30,039 bases of DNA from a virus, in IMG/VR virus record IMGVR_UViG_3300042392_000200, positions 1-30,039 of that record; one strand, 5' to 3'. The notes under the pieces are model-generated. The model ran no database searches. It was given only the letters and a program-made list of their open reading frames with translations, and had not been told where the DNA came from. Both the position numbers and the translations under genes were made by a program. Below are positions 1 through 5,989 of this stretch, one piece after another. The first letter of the stretch is position 1. Each line of letters begins with the position of its first letter.

Positions 1-85
1 GTGCTGCCGAAGAAGGTGCTACAGAAAGTCCAACGATTGCTAGGGCTGCAGCAGTAGCAATTGAGATTTTCTTAAATGAATTCAT
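1..85 (-). CDS. Secreted protein with N-terminal signal peptide (partial, runs off window)
   Basis: The ATG at 85 opens 28 codons that stay in frame to the window edge. The peptide begins MNSFKKIS, then a hydrophobic stretch (IATAAALAIVGLSV), then APSSAA, so it has the n-, h- and c-regions of a Sec signal peptide with a likely signal peptidase I site after the SSA. A Shine-Dalgarno-like AAGGAAT lies a few bases upstream, and the gene starts 17 nt after the large terminase stop, so it is probably co-transcribed. Signal peptides of this composition are common in Actinobacteria. The mature protein is outside the window, so its role (surface protein, adhesin, exclusion factor, lysis-related) cannot be judged. 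Confidence 0.8.
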   Translation of the reverse strand, partial: MNSFKKISIATAAALAIVGLSVAPSSAA

Positions 86-102
86 TTTATTCCTTTTCTT
101 AT

Positions 103-1884
103 TTATAGTAGATTTAGTCTATCCAGATAATCTTTTACATCATCTGGCATAGGTTTATATTGTATCACATTGTTACTATTACTGTCAAACTGCTTAGGTC
201 TATCACTAATAGTATGAACCTCAACCACTTGGTTTTGATCTTTTGGGGTATGCGATATTGCCCCAAATATTGCTCCACACACAGCATCGGCCAAGTCTTT
301 TGACTTTTTGCGTGGGTGGTCAACTCTATTATTTTTCATAATCTTTAACTGTGTTAGTTCATCAAACAAAAGTTCAATTGCTGGCATAGCAAGTCTTTCT
401 TCGTATACAAGCATAGCCATATCCTCATAATGCTTTTTAGCAACAGAAACAGTATCAGTTCTCATTCCAACCTGCTTCAATTCATTTTGAATATCAAATG
501 ATTGCCAACGGTCAAATGAAACCATTCCAATATTAAAACCAAGTCTTCTTAAGTTCTGAATCCACTGCTTTACTTCTGATAGATTAACTGGTCCTTCAAT
601 CTTTGGCTCCCACCAGGCTACTGCATCTACTACTACAATGGGTGCTACTTGTTCGTAGTTATTAATTACCTGGATATTTACCCACTTATCTACGTGAGCA
701 ATTGCTACCGCACACTTATCGTGCTTTTGTGCAAGGTCTGCGTGTACATAATAAACCTTGTCTGGATCAGGCTTAAACGATTCATCAAACCTTTTAAAGT
801 TATCTACTGGGTTTCTTAATGTCATACAAGATCTTATTTTTTCTACCTGTTTAAAAAATGCATCAGAGGCAAAGGTTGGAACACACGCAAAGCGCATCAT
901 TGCATCTCCAAGGTCTGTCATAAATGCAATCATAAAGTCGTCAATCTTGCGTGTAGGGTTTACTTCCCAAGTGGGTCTTTTTAATGCGAATACACCTGGG
1001 TACTTGTATGAAATAATTTGATCTTCATCCCAGGAAATTTCAAACGAGTTGTCTGGACTGTCTTCTGGCAGTAGTGGGTTAATAGTAAACTTGTGTGTTC
1101 TTTCTATTACTTCTTTTTCAGCAATAACATCATCATATTTTTCTGAAATAAAGTCTCCTGGATATCTTGGGAAGGAAAGCAAAACAACCTTGCCAAGGTC
1201 AGGGAAACGAGAGTCTACTGAGCCACGAAAGGCTTTATAAATATTATCAGCAGTCTTTCCTTGTTCGTTTCCTGTATTAACTTCAGATGCAAAACCAGAA
1301 ATCTCATCAAGAACTGCAAGAAGAAGGTTTAGACCTTCGTGTGATTCTCTTTCTGAGTGACCAGAGTAAACAGTAATTGATTTATCAAACTCAACAGAGT
1401 CAGCCTTTGCATAATACTTTCCAATAAACCAAGGGGACCTTTCAATCTTAGACTTAAAACCTTTAAAGAAAACATTCTTAGCCTGTTGTGCGTTAATAGC
1501 CACATTAATAAGGTCAATAGCATCTCCAGATGGCTTACCAAAATACTTTGCTGGGTCTTTAAGGCATAGAAGTTTGTATACAATGTATGCACAGGCTACT
1601 GTTGATACGAAGTCTTTTCCAGATCCCTTGCCAAGTTGCAGAATGATTTCGTTCTTTGTGTACTTATTGTAATACTGTATACCCTTTTCCTCACCCAGAA
1701 TATTGATTACATCTTCTTTACGATAGATCTGGCTCATTGCCTCAACGATATCGTACTGAATATCTGACAATGGAGGCTGTCCAAGGTATGCCTCACCTTC
1801 AACAAATGTTCTTGCGTCTACAGGCATCTCATTAAAGTGGTCGTCCTGTAGTGCTTCTAAGAACTCATTGAACATCGTGGACAA
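103..1884 (-). CDS. terL: Terminase large subunit (packaging ATPase-nuclease)
   Basis: This is the DNA-packaging motor that docks on the portal, pumps genome DNA with ATP and cuts concatemers. At 593 aa its length is usual. The N-terminal ATPase shows a Walker A motif GKGSGKD (residues 85-91) and a Walker B with catalytic acid in LLLAVLDE (D193, E194). The C-terminal RNase H-like nuclease shows the expected acidic residues in YVHADLAQ (D383), VSFDRW (D458) and DLADA (D533). The start is probably the TTG at 1884, because GAGGTGA sits 6 nt upstream; the in-frame ATG at 1875 is 15 nt from it. The start overlaps the end of the small subunit gene by 20 nt, which suggests coupled translation. Confidence 0.93.
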   Translation of the reverse strand: MSTMFNEFLEALQDDHFNEMPVDARTFVEGEAYLGQPPLSDIQYDIVEAMSQIYRKEDVINILGEEKGIQYYNKYTKNEIILQLGKGSGKDFVSTVACAYIVYKLLCLKDPAKYFGKPSGDAIDLINVAINAQQAKNVFFKGFKSKIERSPWFIGKYYAKADSVEFDKSITVYSGHSERESHEGLNLLLAVLDEISGFASEVNTGNEQGKTADNIYKAFRGSVDSRFPDLGKVVLLSFPRYPGDFISEKYDDVIAEKEVIERTHKFTINPLLPEDSPDNSFEISWDEDQIISYKYPGVFALKRPTWEVNPTRKIDDFMIAFMTDLGDAMMRFACVPTFASDAFFKQVEKIRSCMTLRNPVDNFKRFDESFKPDPDKVYYVHADLAQKHDKCAVAIAHVDKWVNIQVINNYEQVAPIVVVDAVAWWEPKIEGPVNLSEVKQWIQNLRRLGFNIGMVSFDRWQSFDIQNELKQVGMRTDTVSVAKKHYEDMAMLVYEERLAMPAIELLFDELTQLKIMKNNRVDHPRKKSKDLADAVCGAIFGAISHTPKDQNQVVEVHTISDRPKQFDSNSNNVIQYKPMPDDVKDYLDRLNLL

Positions 1885-2401
1885 CTGTAATCACCTCATT
1901 GTCTTTTGCAAATGCAGACAATCTTCTCATAATTTCATCACGAACTTGTGGGTATTCAGATGCAATATCTTTTAAAATAAGCACAAGAATCTCTTGGCGT
2001 TTTTCAATTTCCATCATTTCTTCTGCAAGTTCTTTGTTCTCAAGAAGACCAGCCTTCTGTAACATATCAATACGCTTTGATTCTATATCCATAACAAGTT
2101 TAATGGCAGCAGTTTTTGCGCTAAGATTATTTGTCATTGATGCTTCATCAATAACTTCGTAAGTACGAGATACTAACTTGCTATAGTGTGTATCTGCTGC
2201 TGCAAGGGCTTCTTTTGCACGAGCACGGATAGCATCATTAGCAGATGCCATTACCTTCCACTCATTAATAAGTGTTACAACTTTTTGTCTTGGAATAGCA
2301 AGTTGCTTTGAAATGACTGTTGGGTCATTACCTTTTAAATACTCTTCAACAACTTGATTAACTTGATCAAGGTGCTTTACTAAATCATCTTCAGTTGACA
2401 T
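1865..2401 (-). CDS. terS: Terminase small subunit-like DNA-binding protein
   Basis: The 178 aa protein has an N-terminal helix-turn-helix (about residues 14-50, with the pattern VVEEYLKGNDPTVISKQLAI), followed by a long charged helical region (about 55-170) likely to form a coiled-coil oligomer. A DNA-recognition HTH followed by helical oligomerisation is the usual small terminase plan, and the gene sits directly before the large subunit, overlapping it by 20 nt. A GAGGGC ribosome site precedes the ATG, which overlaps the DUF3310 stop by 11 nt. Sequence conservation in this family is low, so the call rests on architecture and position. Another HTH regulator is possible but less likely. Confidence 0.75.
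   Translation of the reverse strand: MSTEDDLVKHLDQVNQVVEEYLKGNDPTVISKQLAIPRQKVVTLINEWKVMASANDAIRARAKEALAAADTHYSKLVSRTYEVIDEASMTNNLSAKTAAIKLVMDIESKRIDMLQKAGLLENKELAEEMMEIEKRQEILVLILKDIASEYPQVRDEIMRRLSAFAKDNEVITVVHDVQ
1891..1897 (-). promoter_or_regulatory. Ribosome binding site favouring a TTG start for terL
   Basis: On the minus strand this reads GAGGTGA, 6 nt before TTG at 1884 and 15 nt before ATG at 1875. The spacing favours the TTG start, which adds three residues. The site lies inside the small terminase coding region. Confidence 0.55.
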
Positions 2402-2633
2402 ACTTGCCCTCTAGTCTATTGATTTCATCTTTGATATAAAAGATTGCCTTTTCTAAATCCTGGATAGTCTTTGACTCATCCTTGAGTCCTGCTCTCCAAA
2501 GGTACTTAAAAGCATTACCAATATTAAAATTGCGGTGGCGAGTAATCTCAATACACTCAATACCAGAAGGATCTGATGTGTAGTGTAATGGATTGTTGAC
2601 TTGATCAACTGTAATGTTTAGATTATCACTCAT
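2391..2633 (-). CDS. DUF3310 family protein
   Basis: The 80 aa protein carries the DUF3310 pattern: VNNPLHY (residues 13-19), SGIECIEI, then FNIGNAFKYLWRAGLKD and a C-terminal helix with DLEKAIFYIKDEI. The family is widespread in phages of many hosts and is sometimes loosely called nucleotide kinase, but no P-loop is visible and the biochemical role is not known to me. A longer frame exists upstream, but ATG 2633 has GAGGAAG just before it and overlaps the end of the membrane protein gene (TATGAGTGA), so I chose it. Confidence 0.85.
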   Translation of the reverse strand: MSDNLNITVDQVNNPLHYTSDPSGIECIEITRHRNFNIGNAFKYLWRAGLKDESKTIQDLEKAIFYIKDEINRLEGKYVN

Positions 2634-2760
2634 AGTCTTCCTCTTCATCAAGTTCCCAATCAAATGCTTCTGGAATTCCTTTTAATACAGCAAATGCAAA
2701 ACCAAAACCAACTGTACCTGCTACAGCAAGTGCTATCAATGTCTTTTCAAATTTATTCAT
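2626..2760 (-). CDS. Small single-pass membrane protein
   Basis: This 44-codon gene has a short charged start (MNKFEKT), one hydrophobic segment (about residues 8-26, LIALAVAGTVGFGFAFAVL) and a very acidic tail ending DEEEDYE. That is a single transmembrane helix with an acidic, probably cytoplasmic or membrane-proximal, tail. It could also be read as an uncleaved signal anchor. Its ATG overlaps the upstream HTH gene stop as ATGA, GGAAG lies just upstream, and its own end overlaps the DUF3310 start. These couplings on both sides argue for a real gene. The function is unknown; a holin-like role cannot be excluded, but it is not next to any recognised lysis gene. Confidence 0.75.
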   Translation of the reverse strand: MNKFEKTLIALAVAGTVGFGFAFAVLKGIPEAFDWELDEEEDYE

Positions 2761-2912
2761 CGCTTTGACTTCCTTAATCCAAATTTAGCAAGGTAGACGT
2801 AGATAGTTTCAACACTTGATCCACACTCCTTTGCAATTTCTTCTGGAGACTTCTTATCCACAAGATATCTCTTACGCATAAAAACTTCTGATGTATATAG
2901 TTTAGCACTCAT
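2757..2912 (-). CDS. Small helix-turn-helix DNA-binding protein
   Basis: The 51 aa product contains a compact HTH: KKSPEEIAKECGSSVETIYVYLAKFGL (residues 19-45) matches the helix-turn-helix layout of resolvase or sigma-like short DNA-binding proteins, followed by a basic RKSKR tail. I take ATG 2912 as the start because it lies 4 nt after the stop of the preceding gene. The frame is open further upstream, but that part overlaps the preceding gene in another frame and has no protein-like character. It ends in an ATGA overlap with the membrane protein gene. A local transcriptional regulator is plausible; the target is unknown. Confidence 0.7.
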   Translation of the reverse strand: MSAKLYTSEVFMRKRYLVDKKSPEEIAKECGSSVETIYVYLAKFGLRKSKR

Positions 2913-2916
2913 GATA

Positions 2917-3561
2917 TTAATTGTCAACTTCTTTCTCAGTAATATCATAGTTAAACCTATCAGAATTTTCCATAATCCATTTATCTTGATTTTCGACATC
3001 ATATTTTCTTTCATTAATTATTCTATCAATCAAGTATTCTTTTTCAAGTGTAAAAGATGGCTCGTATATTCGAACTCTATTGTTGGGCTGTATTGCAAAA
3101 TTTCCATCATCTCTTTGAATTACGTGACCACATTTATGATCTGCAGGGCTTTCAGAATACCCATCATCTAAAACATTTGTATCTGGATTATGCCAGTCTA
3201 ATGTGAATAGGTAGGTTCCTTTGTGCATTGTTTTTGTTCTATCTATATAAGACATTCTAAGATTGGTTAGATTTTCAAATTGCGTTACAGCAATGTGATG
3301 GCTAAAAGAATTCCACAAAACTAAATTATGCAGATCAACTTCAGGGATACCTGGCTCTGTACAAAAAGCAGAGATTGGAAGTCTCCACCATAGTCCACCA
3401 TCTGGCATCATAATATGAAACAGTGGGCTTCTAGACTTTAAACTTGAAACACCAAAGACTACACATTCAAAGTATTTGTCGTGGCTATCTCGGTGATTTC
3501 TTAAATAGTTGCCTCTCACATAGCAATGTATAGGTGGTATGTTTGCATTTAACTCTGGCAT
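2917..3561 (-). CDS. Conserved phage protein of unknown function
   Basis: The 214 aa protein is soluble, with no signal peptide or membrane segment. It is rich in aromatic residues and His/Trp/Asp, with segments such as HCYVRGNYLRN (12-22), MMPDGGLWWRLPIS (51-64), YLFTLDWHN (about 117-125) and QPNNRVRIYEPSF (about 158-170). I recall similar uncharacterised proteins in phages of aquatic bacteria, including cyanophages, but I cannot name a domain. Its ATG overlaps the RuvC-like stop as TAATG and the upstream sequence has GGAGGGGC, so it is translated in the same operon. Position among recombination and packaging genes hints at a role in DNA metabolism or virion maturation; that is inference only. 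Confidence 0.8.
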   Translation of the reverse strand: MPELNANIPPIHCYVRGNYLRNHRDSHDKYFECVVFGVSSLKSRSPLFHIMMPDGGLWWRLPISAFCTEPGIPEVDLHNLVLWNSFSHHIAVTQFENLTNLRMSYIDRTKTMHKGTYLFTLDWHNPDTNVLDDGYSESPADHKCGHVIQRDDGNFAIQPNNRVRIYEPSFTLEKEYLIDRIINERKYDVENQDKWIMENSDRFNYDITEKEVDN

Positions 3562-4157
3562 TATTCAGCCCCTCCTACTGCTTTATTCCAATTTTTAATT
3601 GCCCAATGACCAATTCCACAGGCATCGGCAACATCATTATCTGTTATTGTCCTATCATATTGCAAATTAATAAAATTAATTGTTCTTTGCTTTCTTAGTT
3701 CTCTTTCGTGTGTTTTAAGCCACGATTCTGACTTCCCTGGATTTTGTGACTTAATAAATAGTTTTTCATCCTTAGATATCTTTTTGTTTCCAATAAAGTT
3801 TTGCCAAGTAATTGGAGCAACCTTACCTATAACCTTAGTTCCAGACTGCCCCGCTGAGCCAAGAATTGCTCCTTGAACTAAAGCCAGGTCTGCTGCCGTC
3901 TTGGGACTATTCATAAATACAGTATGCTCAATAACTATTGCCTCAAACCCACCATACATATCAAGGAATAGTTTAACCTTTTGACCTGCATCCATAACCT
4001 TTTCGTAGGTGTCTTTTCCTTTAAAGTTGATCTTGCCTACTGATTCCAAAGTTTTTTCTTGAGTATTAAAAATAGCAAAGGCAAGACTATTAGTGCTTGC
4101 ATCTATAGCACAAATAGTTTTTGGAAGTTTAGTTCCTATTGCCTCTGCTAGTTTCAT
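3561..4157 (-). CDS. RuvC-like Holliday junction resolvase
   Basis: The 198 aa protein has the RNase H-like fold markers of RuvC: an initial strand with catalytic Asp in ICAIDASTNSLAFAIF (D19), a second acid in AIVIEHT (E77), and a C-terminal helix DNDVADACGIGHWA with D175 and D178 matching the DxxDA motif. Such phage enzymes cleave four-way junctions and branched replication DNA, cleaning concatemers before packaging. The residues look intact, so activity is expected. It starts in an ATGA overlap with the zinc protein gene and ends in TAATG with the next gene. It is a second candidate resolvase in this window besides the Hjc-like gene at 5548-5829. Confidence 0.85.
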   Translation of the reverse strand: MKLAEAIGTKLPKTICAIDASTNSLAFAIFNTQEKTLESVGKINFKGKDTYEKVMDAGQKVKLFLDMYGGFEAIVIEHTVFMNSPKTAADLALVQGAILGSAGQSGTKVIGKVAPITWQNFIGNKKISKDEKLFIKSQNPGKSESWLKTHERELRKQRTINFINLQYDRTITDNDVADACGIGHWAIKNWNKAVGGAE

Positions 4158-4429
4158 TTTAAATTATCCTTAATTTCCTTTAGTGCTTTTGCTACATCAG
4201 AAGGATTTACATTACATTTCACACAAAGATTTTCATCATTATATATTGATAAAGCCTCTTTACACGACTTGCAATTTCTTTCCTTGCCTTTTCTTTTTTG
4301 TCTTCTAGAAATTATATACCTTGCAGCAATTTTTTCTTTTGTTGAAAGGTCTCTACATTCTGGTGAACAATATATTTGATAGACAATCTCTGTTTGAAAT
4401 TCTCTATCACACCATTGACAATGCTTCAT
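4154..4429 (-). CDS. Protein with two four-cysteine zinc sites
   Basis: The 91 aa product has CQWC (C4, C7) with CSPEC (C21, C25), then a basic linker SRRQKRKGKER, then CKSC (C53, C56) with CVKC (C69, C72). This gives two zinc-finger or zinc-ribbon sites joined by a basic stretch, typical of small nucleic-acid or protein binding adaptors. Its ATG has GGAG 7 nt upstream and overlaps the Cas4-like gene end by 23 nt; its stop overlaps the RuvC-like start as ATGA. Coupling to both nucleases suggests an accessory role for them, which is inference. No enzymatic motif is visible. Confidence 0.75.
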   Translation of the reverse strand: MKHCQWCDREFQTEIVYQIYCSPECRDLSTKEKIAARYIISRRQKRKGKERNCKSCKEALSIYNDENLCVKCNVNPSDVAKALKEIKDNLK

Positions 4430-5207
4430 CTATAGGCTCCAAGGACTTTAGTTTAAAGTCTCCCTTACCAGCATCTGCACAAGCCTTTTTAATAGGACAT
4501 GATTTGCAAATCTTTGAATTAGAGCGATAGTTCTTTTCAGGCAGAGTTCTGTCGACCCAAGCCTTACGAACTGATCTCATCCATTCAAACGTCTGGTCTA
4601 CCCACCGACGATAATAATCATTTACTTCTACTGGAAGAATAAGCAACTCGTGATTGTTTTTATTTTCATAAATAAGAACTGCTTTAGGCTTCTTAAGAAT
4701 TTTCATATAGATAAGTAACTGTACTAAATGACCAGTCTTTGGTTTCATATGCGCCTTGCGGTACTCAAAACCCTCATTCATCATTGTTTTAATTTCACCA
4801 AGGAGTTCTTCTCCCTGCCAGTTAACAATAACATCCCCATACCCAAAAATTGGAGGATCATTATTTGTTATTTTAAATTCTGAATCAACAAGGAAGTCGG
4901 GAACATTGCCCATTGCTTCCTGAATTCTTTCGTGAGACTTTGTTCCTGCAGTCATATTGGCTGCACTGTATGGTGTTGCATCATCTTCAAACATTTGTCC
5001 GTCAAAAGCAAGGTACCAATATCTTGGACACTCTCCGTGCCCATAGGCAATAGTTGATGGTGCAAAAGTCTTCTTTTGCGTTTGTTTTTCAATACGATTA
5101 ACAGTATATCCAGACTGAATTTTTTCAGTCAAACCAGCAACATCTATTGAGTGTACTGGTGGTTTTTCCTGCTTAACCATAATCTGCTGTAATAAACTTT
5201 TTGTCAT
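4407..5207 (-). CDS. Cas4/RecB-like PD-(D/E)XK nuclease with Fe-S cysteines
   Basis: The 266 aa protein shows the Cas4/AddB-type plan. A first cysteine is in GECPRYWYL (C60), then H92 (SHERIQ), D125 (GYGDVIV), E138 and K140 (GEIKT), Q163 in HLVQLLIYM, and a C-terminal CKSCPIKKAC triple (C234, C237, C243). The H, D, ExK and Q are the nuclease motifs, and the four cysteines match the 4Fe-4S staple. These enzymes degrade DNA ends and make single-stranded tails for recombinases, which fits the nearby RecA-like gene. No cas1 or cas2 or CRISPR array is present, so a CRISPR role is not indicated. A candidate promoter lies just upstream. Confidence 0.88.
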   Translation of the reverse strand: MTKSLLQQIMVKQEKPPVHSIDVAGLTEKIQSGYTVNRIEKQTQKKTFAPSTIAYGHGECPRYWYLAFDGQMFEDDATPYSAANMTAGTKSHERIQEAMGNVPDFLVDSEFKITNNDPPIFGYGDVIVNWQGEELLGEIKTMMNEGFEYRKAHMKPKTGHLVQLLIYMKILKKPKAVLIYENKNNHELLILPVEVNDYYRRWVDQTFEWMRSVRKAWVDRTLPEKNYRSNSKICKSCPIKKACADAGKGDFKLKSLEPIDEALSMV

Positions 5208-5225
5208 TTTTTACTCGTTTCTATT

Positions 5226-5254
5226 AGTATAAGTATAGCAGATTAGCGTGTGAT
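5226..5254 (-). promoter_or_regulatory. Candidate sigma70-type promoter before the Cas4-like gene
   Basis: In the widest gap of the window, the minus strand reads ATCACA (5254-5249), a 17 nt spacer, then TATACT (5231-5226). A second TATACT is directly adjacent (5237-5232). The -10 matches the consensus in five of six bases and the -35 in four of six. Transcription would begin near 5219, about a dozen bases before the ATG at 5207. It would allow separate expression of the nuclease and terminase genes. No experiment or clear SD supports it. Confidence 0.35.
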
Positions 5255-5548
5255 GTACTTGAGTGCTGAGACTAAATTATTAAGTGATTCTGCTGCTGTG
5301 TAATATAGATTCTTTTTACCACGATCTGACTTATCAACATTAGCCATCCAGGTAGCCTTAAATGCCATCTTTGCTGCGATTGCCTGAAGCCTTACGATCT
5401 CTACGTGAGCCACATTAATTGGGATGTCTGGCTTAATAATTAGTTTAGCAATCATTGTGAGTGCAACGGTAAGTTCTTCATCCTGCATATAGTCTGCAAT
5501 CTCTGCAAGACCATTTACCATATCTATTGTTGTTCCTTGTTGTTCCAT
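5243..5548 (-). CDS. Conserved small helical phage protein, function unknown
   Basis: The 101 aa product appears all-helical, with no cysteine and no membrane segment. Segments IADYMQDEELTVALTMIAKL (about 17-36), HVEIVRLQAIAAKMAFKATW (about 48-67) and the ending YYTAAESLNNLVSALKYITR look well ordered. I recall related small proteins next to RecA or nuclease genes in actinophages, without known function. GGAGG lies 4 nt before the ATG, which overlaps the previous stop as TAATG. It lies between two PD-(D/E)XK-type genes, so a partner role in DNA processing is possible, but nothing in its sequence shows catalysis. Confidence 0.75.
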   Translation of the reverse strand: MEQQGTTIDMVNGLAEIADYMQDEELTVALTMIAKLIIKPDIPINVAHVEIVRLQAIAAKMAFKATWMANVDKSDRGKKNLYYTAAESLNNLVSALKYITR

Positions 5549-5829
5549 TATTCCTCCACTAGATCTTCTAATATACTCATCTCAATTATAGCAAGTCTGA
5601 CTTTAGAGTTACCCTCGCCCATTACCACCACAATGGCTGGATCCTTGCCATTTTTCATTGCATCAGTAGTAGCCTTTGCCCAAACCTCTTTATTTAATGT
5701 AAAAGATTTTCCAACCTCTTTAAAGTCAACCACAAAGTTTTTCCAAGAAGCATCACCCTTTTGGGTATTACGACCAGAGTTTTTGTGCTGCTTAGCACCT
5801 ATTCTCTTAGACTCACTCTTCTCCGTCAA
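5548..5829 (-). CDS. Hjc-like PD-(D/E)XK Holliday junction resolvase candidate
   Basis: The product matches the layout of small phage resolvase-like nucleases: a basic start KSESKRIGAKQHKNSGR, then QKGDASW with the first Asp, then FVVDFKEVGKSF with the DxK motif, and a later strand PAIVVVMGEG. In the longer reading from 5853 these are D34, D43 and K45 of 101 residues. Archaeal Hjc and phage relatives use exactly such a D...(E/D)xK set. The ORF has only TTG starts. TTG 5829 follows AGAAGG, although the spacing is short; TTG 5853 has no ribosome site and its extra residues overlap the upstream gene more. It begins within the end of the zinc protein gene. Function is medium confidence, and the exact start is unsure. 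Confidence 0.65.
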   Translation of the reverse strand: MTEKSESKRIGAKQHKNSGRNTQKGDASWKNFVVDFKEVGKSFTLNKEVWAKATTDAMKNGKDPAIVVVMGEGNSKVRLAIIEMSILEDLVEE

Positions 5830-5989
5830 AATCCTTCTTCTTTCTTCTTCCAAGATAAACTTTGCTTAGATGTTTATCTTTACACATCCAGGTCATTTCT
5901 TTTGTTTCTGCATAAAGTCTAAGAGATGTGACTTCTACTTTGCAGTTATGACAAATAAACTTTCCGTGATAGACAGTATAACTAGGCAT
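5813..5989 (-). CDS. Small zinc-binding-like protein
   Basis: A 58-codon gene from ATG 5989 to TGA 5813. It starts MPSYTVYHGKFICHNCKVEV, so it has a CxxC pair (C13, C16), a single later cysteine (C36 in WMCKDKH) with H40 nearby, and a very basic end (GRRKKKD) followed by acidic residues. A four-ligand zinc site of type CxxC...CxxxH is plausible. The ATG overlaps the recombinase stop by 8 nt and the end overlaps the resolvase-like gene, giving coupling on both sides. The size and lysine/arginine patch fit a nucleic-acid binding accessory protein. No family name can be given. Confidence 0.7.
   Translation of the reverse strand: MPSYTVYHGKFICHNCKVEVTSLRLYAETKEMTWMCKDKHLSKVYLGRRKKKDFDGEE

Noticed and set aside
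86-102. Possible terminator between large terminase and the secreted protein gene
   Set aside because: The 17 nt gap holds a ribosome site and no inverted repeat. There is no room for a hairpin and T-run.
2889-2930. TTGACA with a TAAACT 17 nt downstream near ATG 2912
   Set aside because: The predicted start site would fall inside the HTH gene, the -10 match is weak, and a TTGACA occurs by chance several times in this AT-rich window.
4407-5207. CRISPR adaptation module suggested by the Cas4-like protein
   Set aside because: No cas1, cas2 or repeat array is present. Such nucleases are common in phages without CRISPR.
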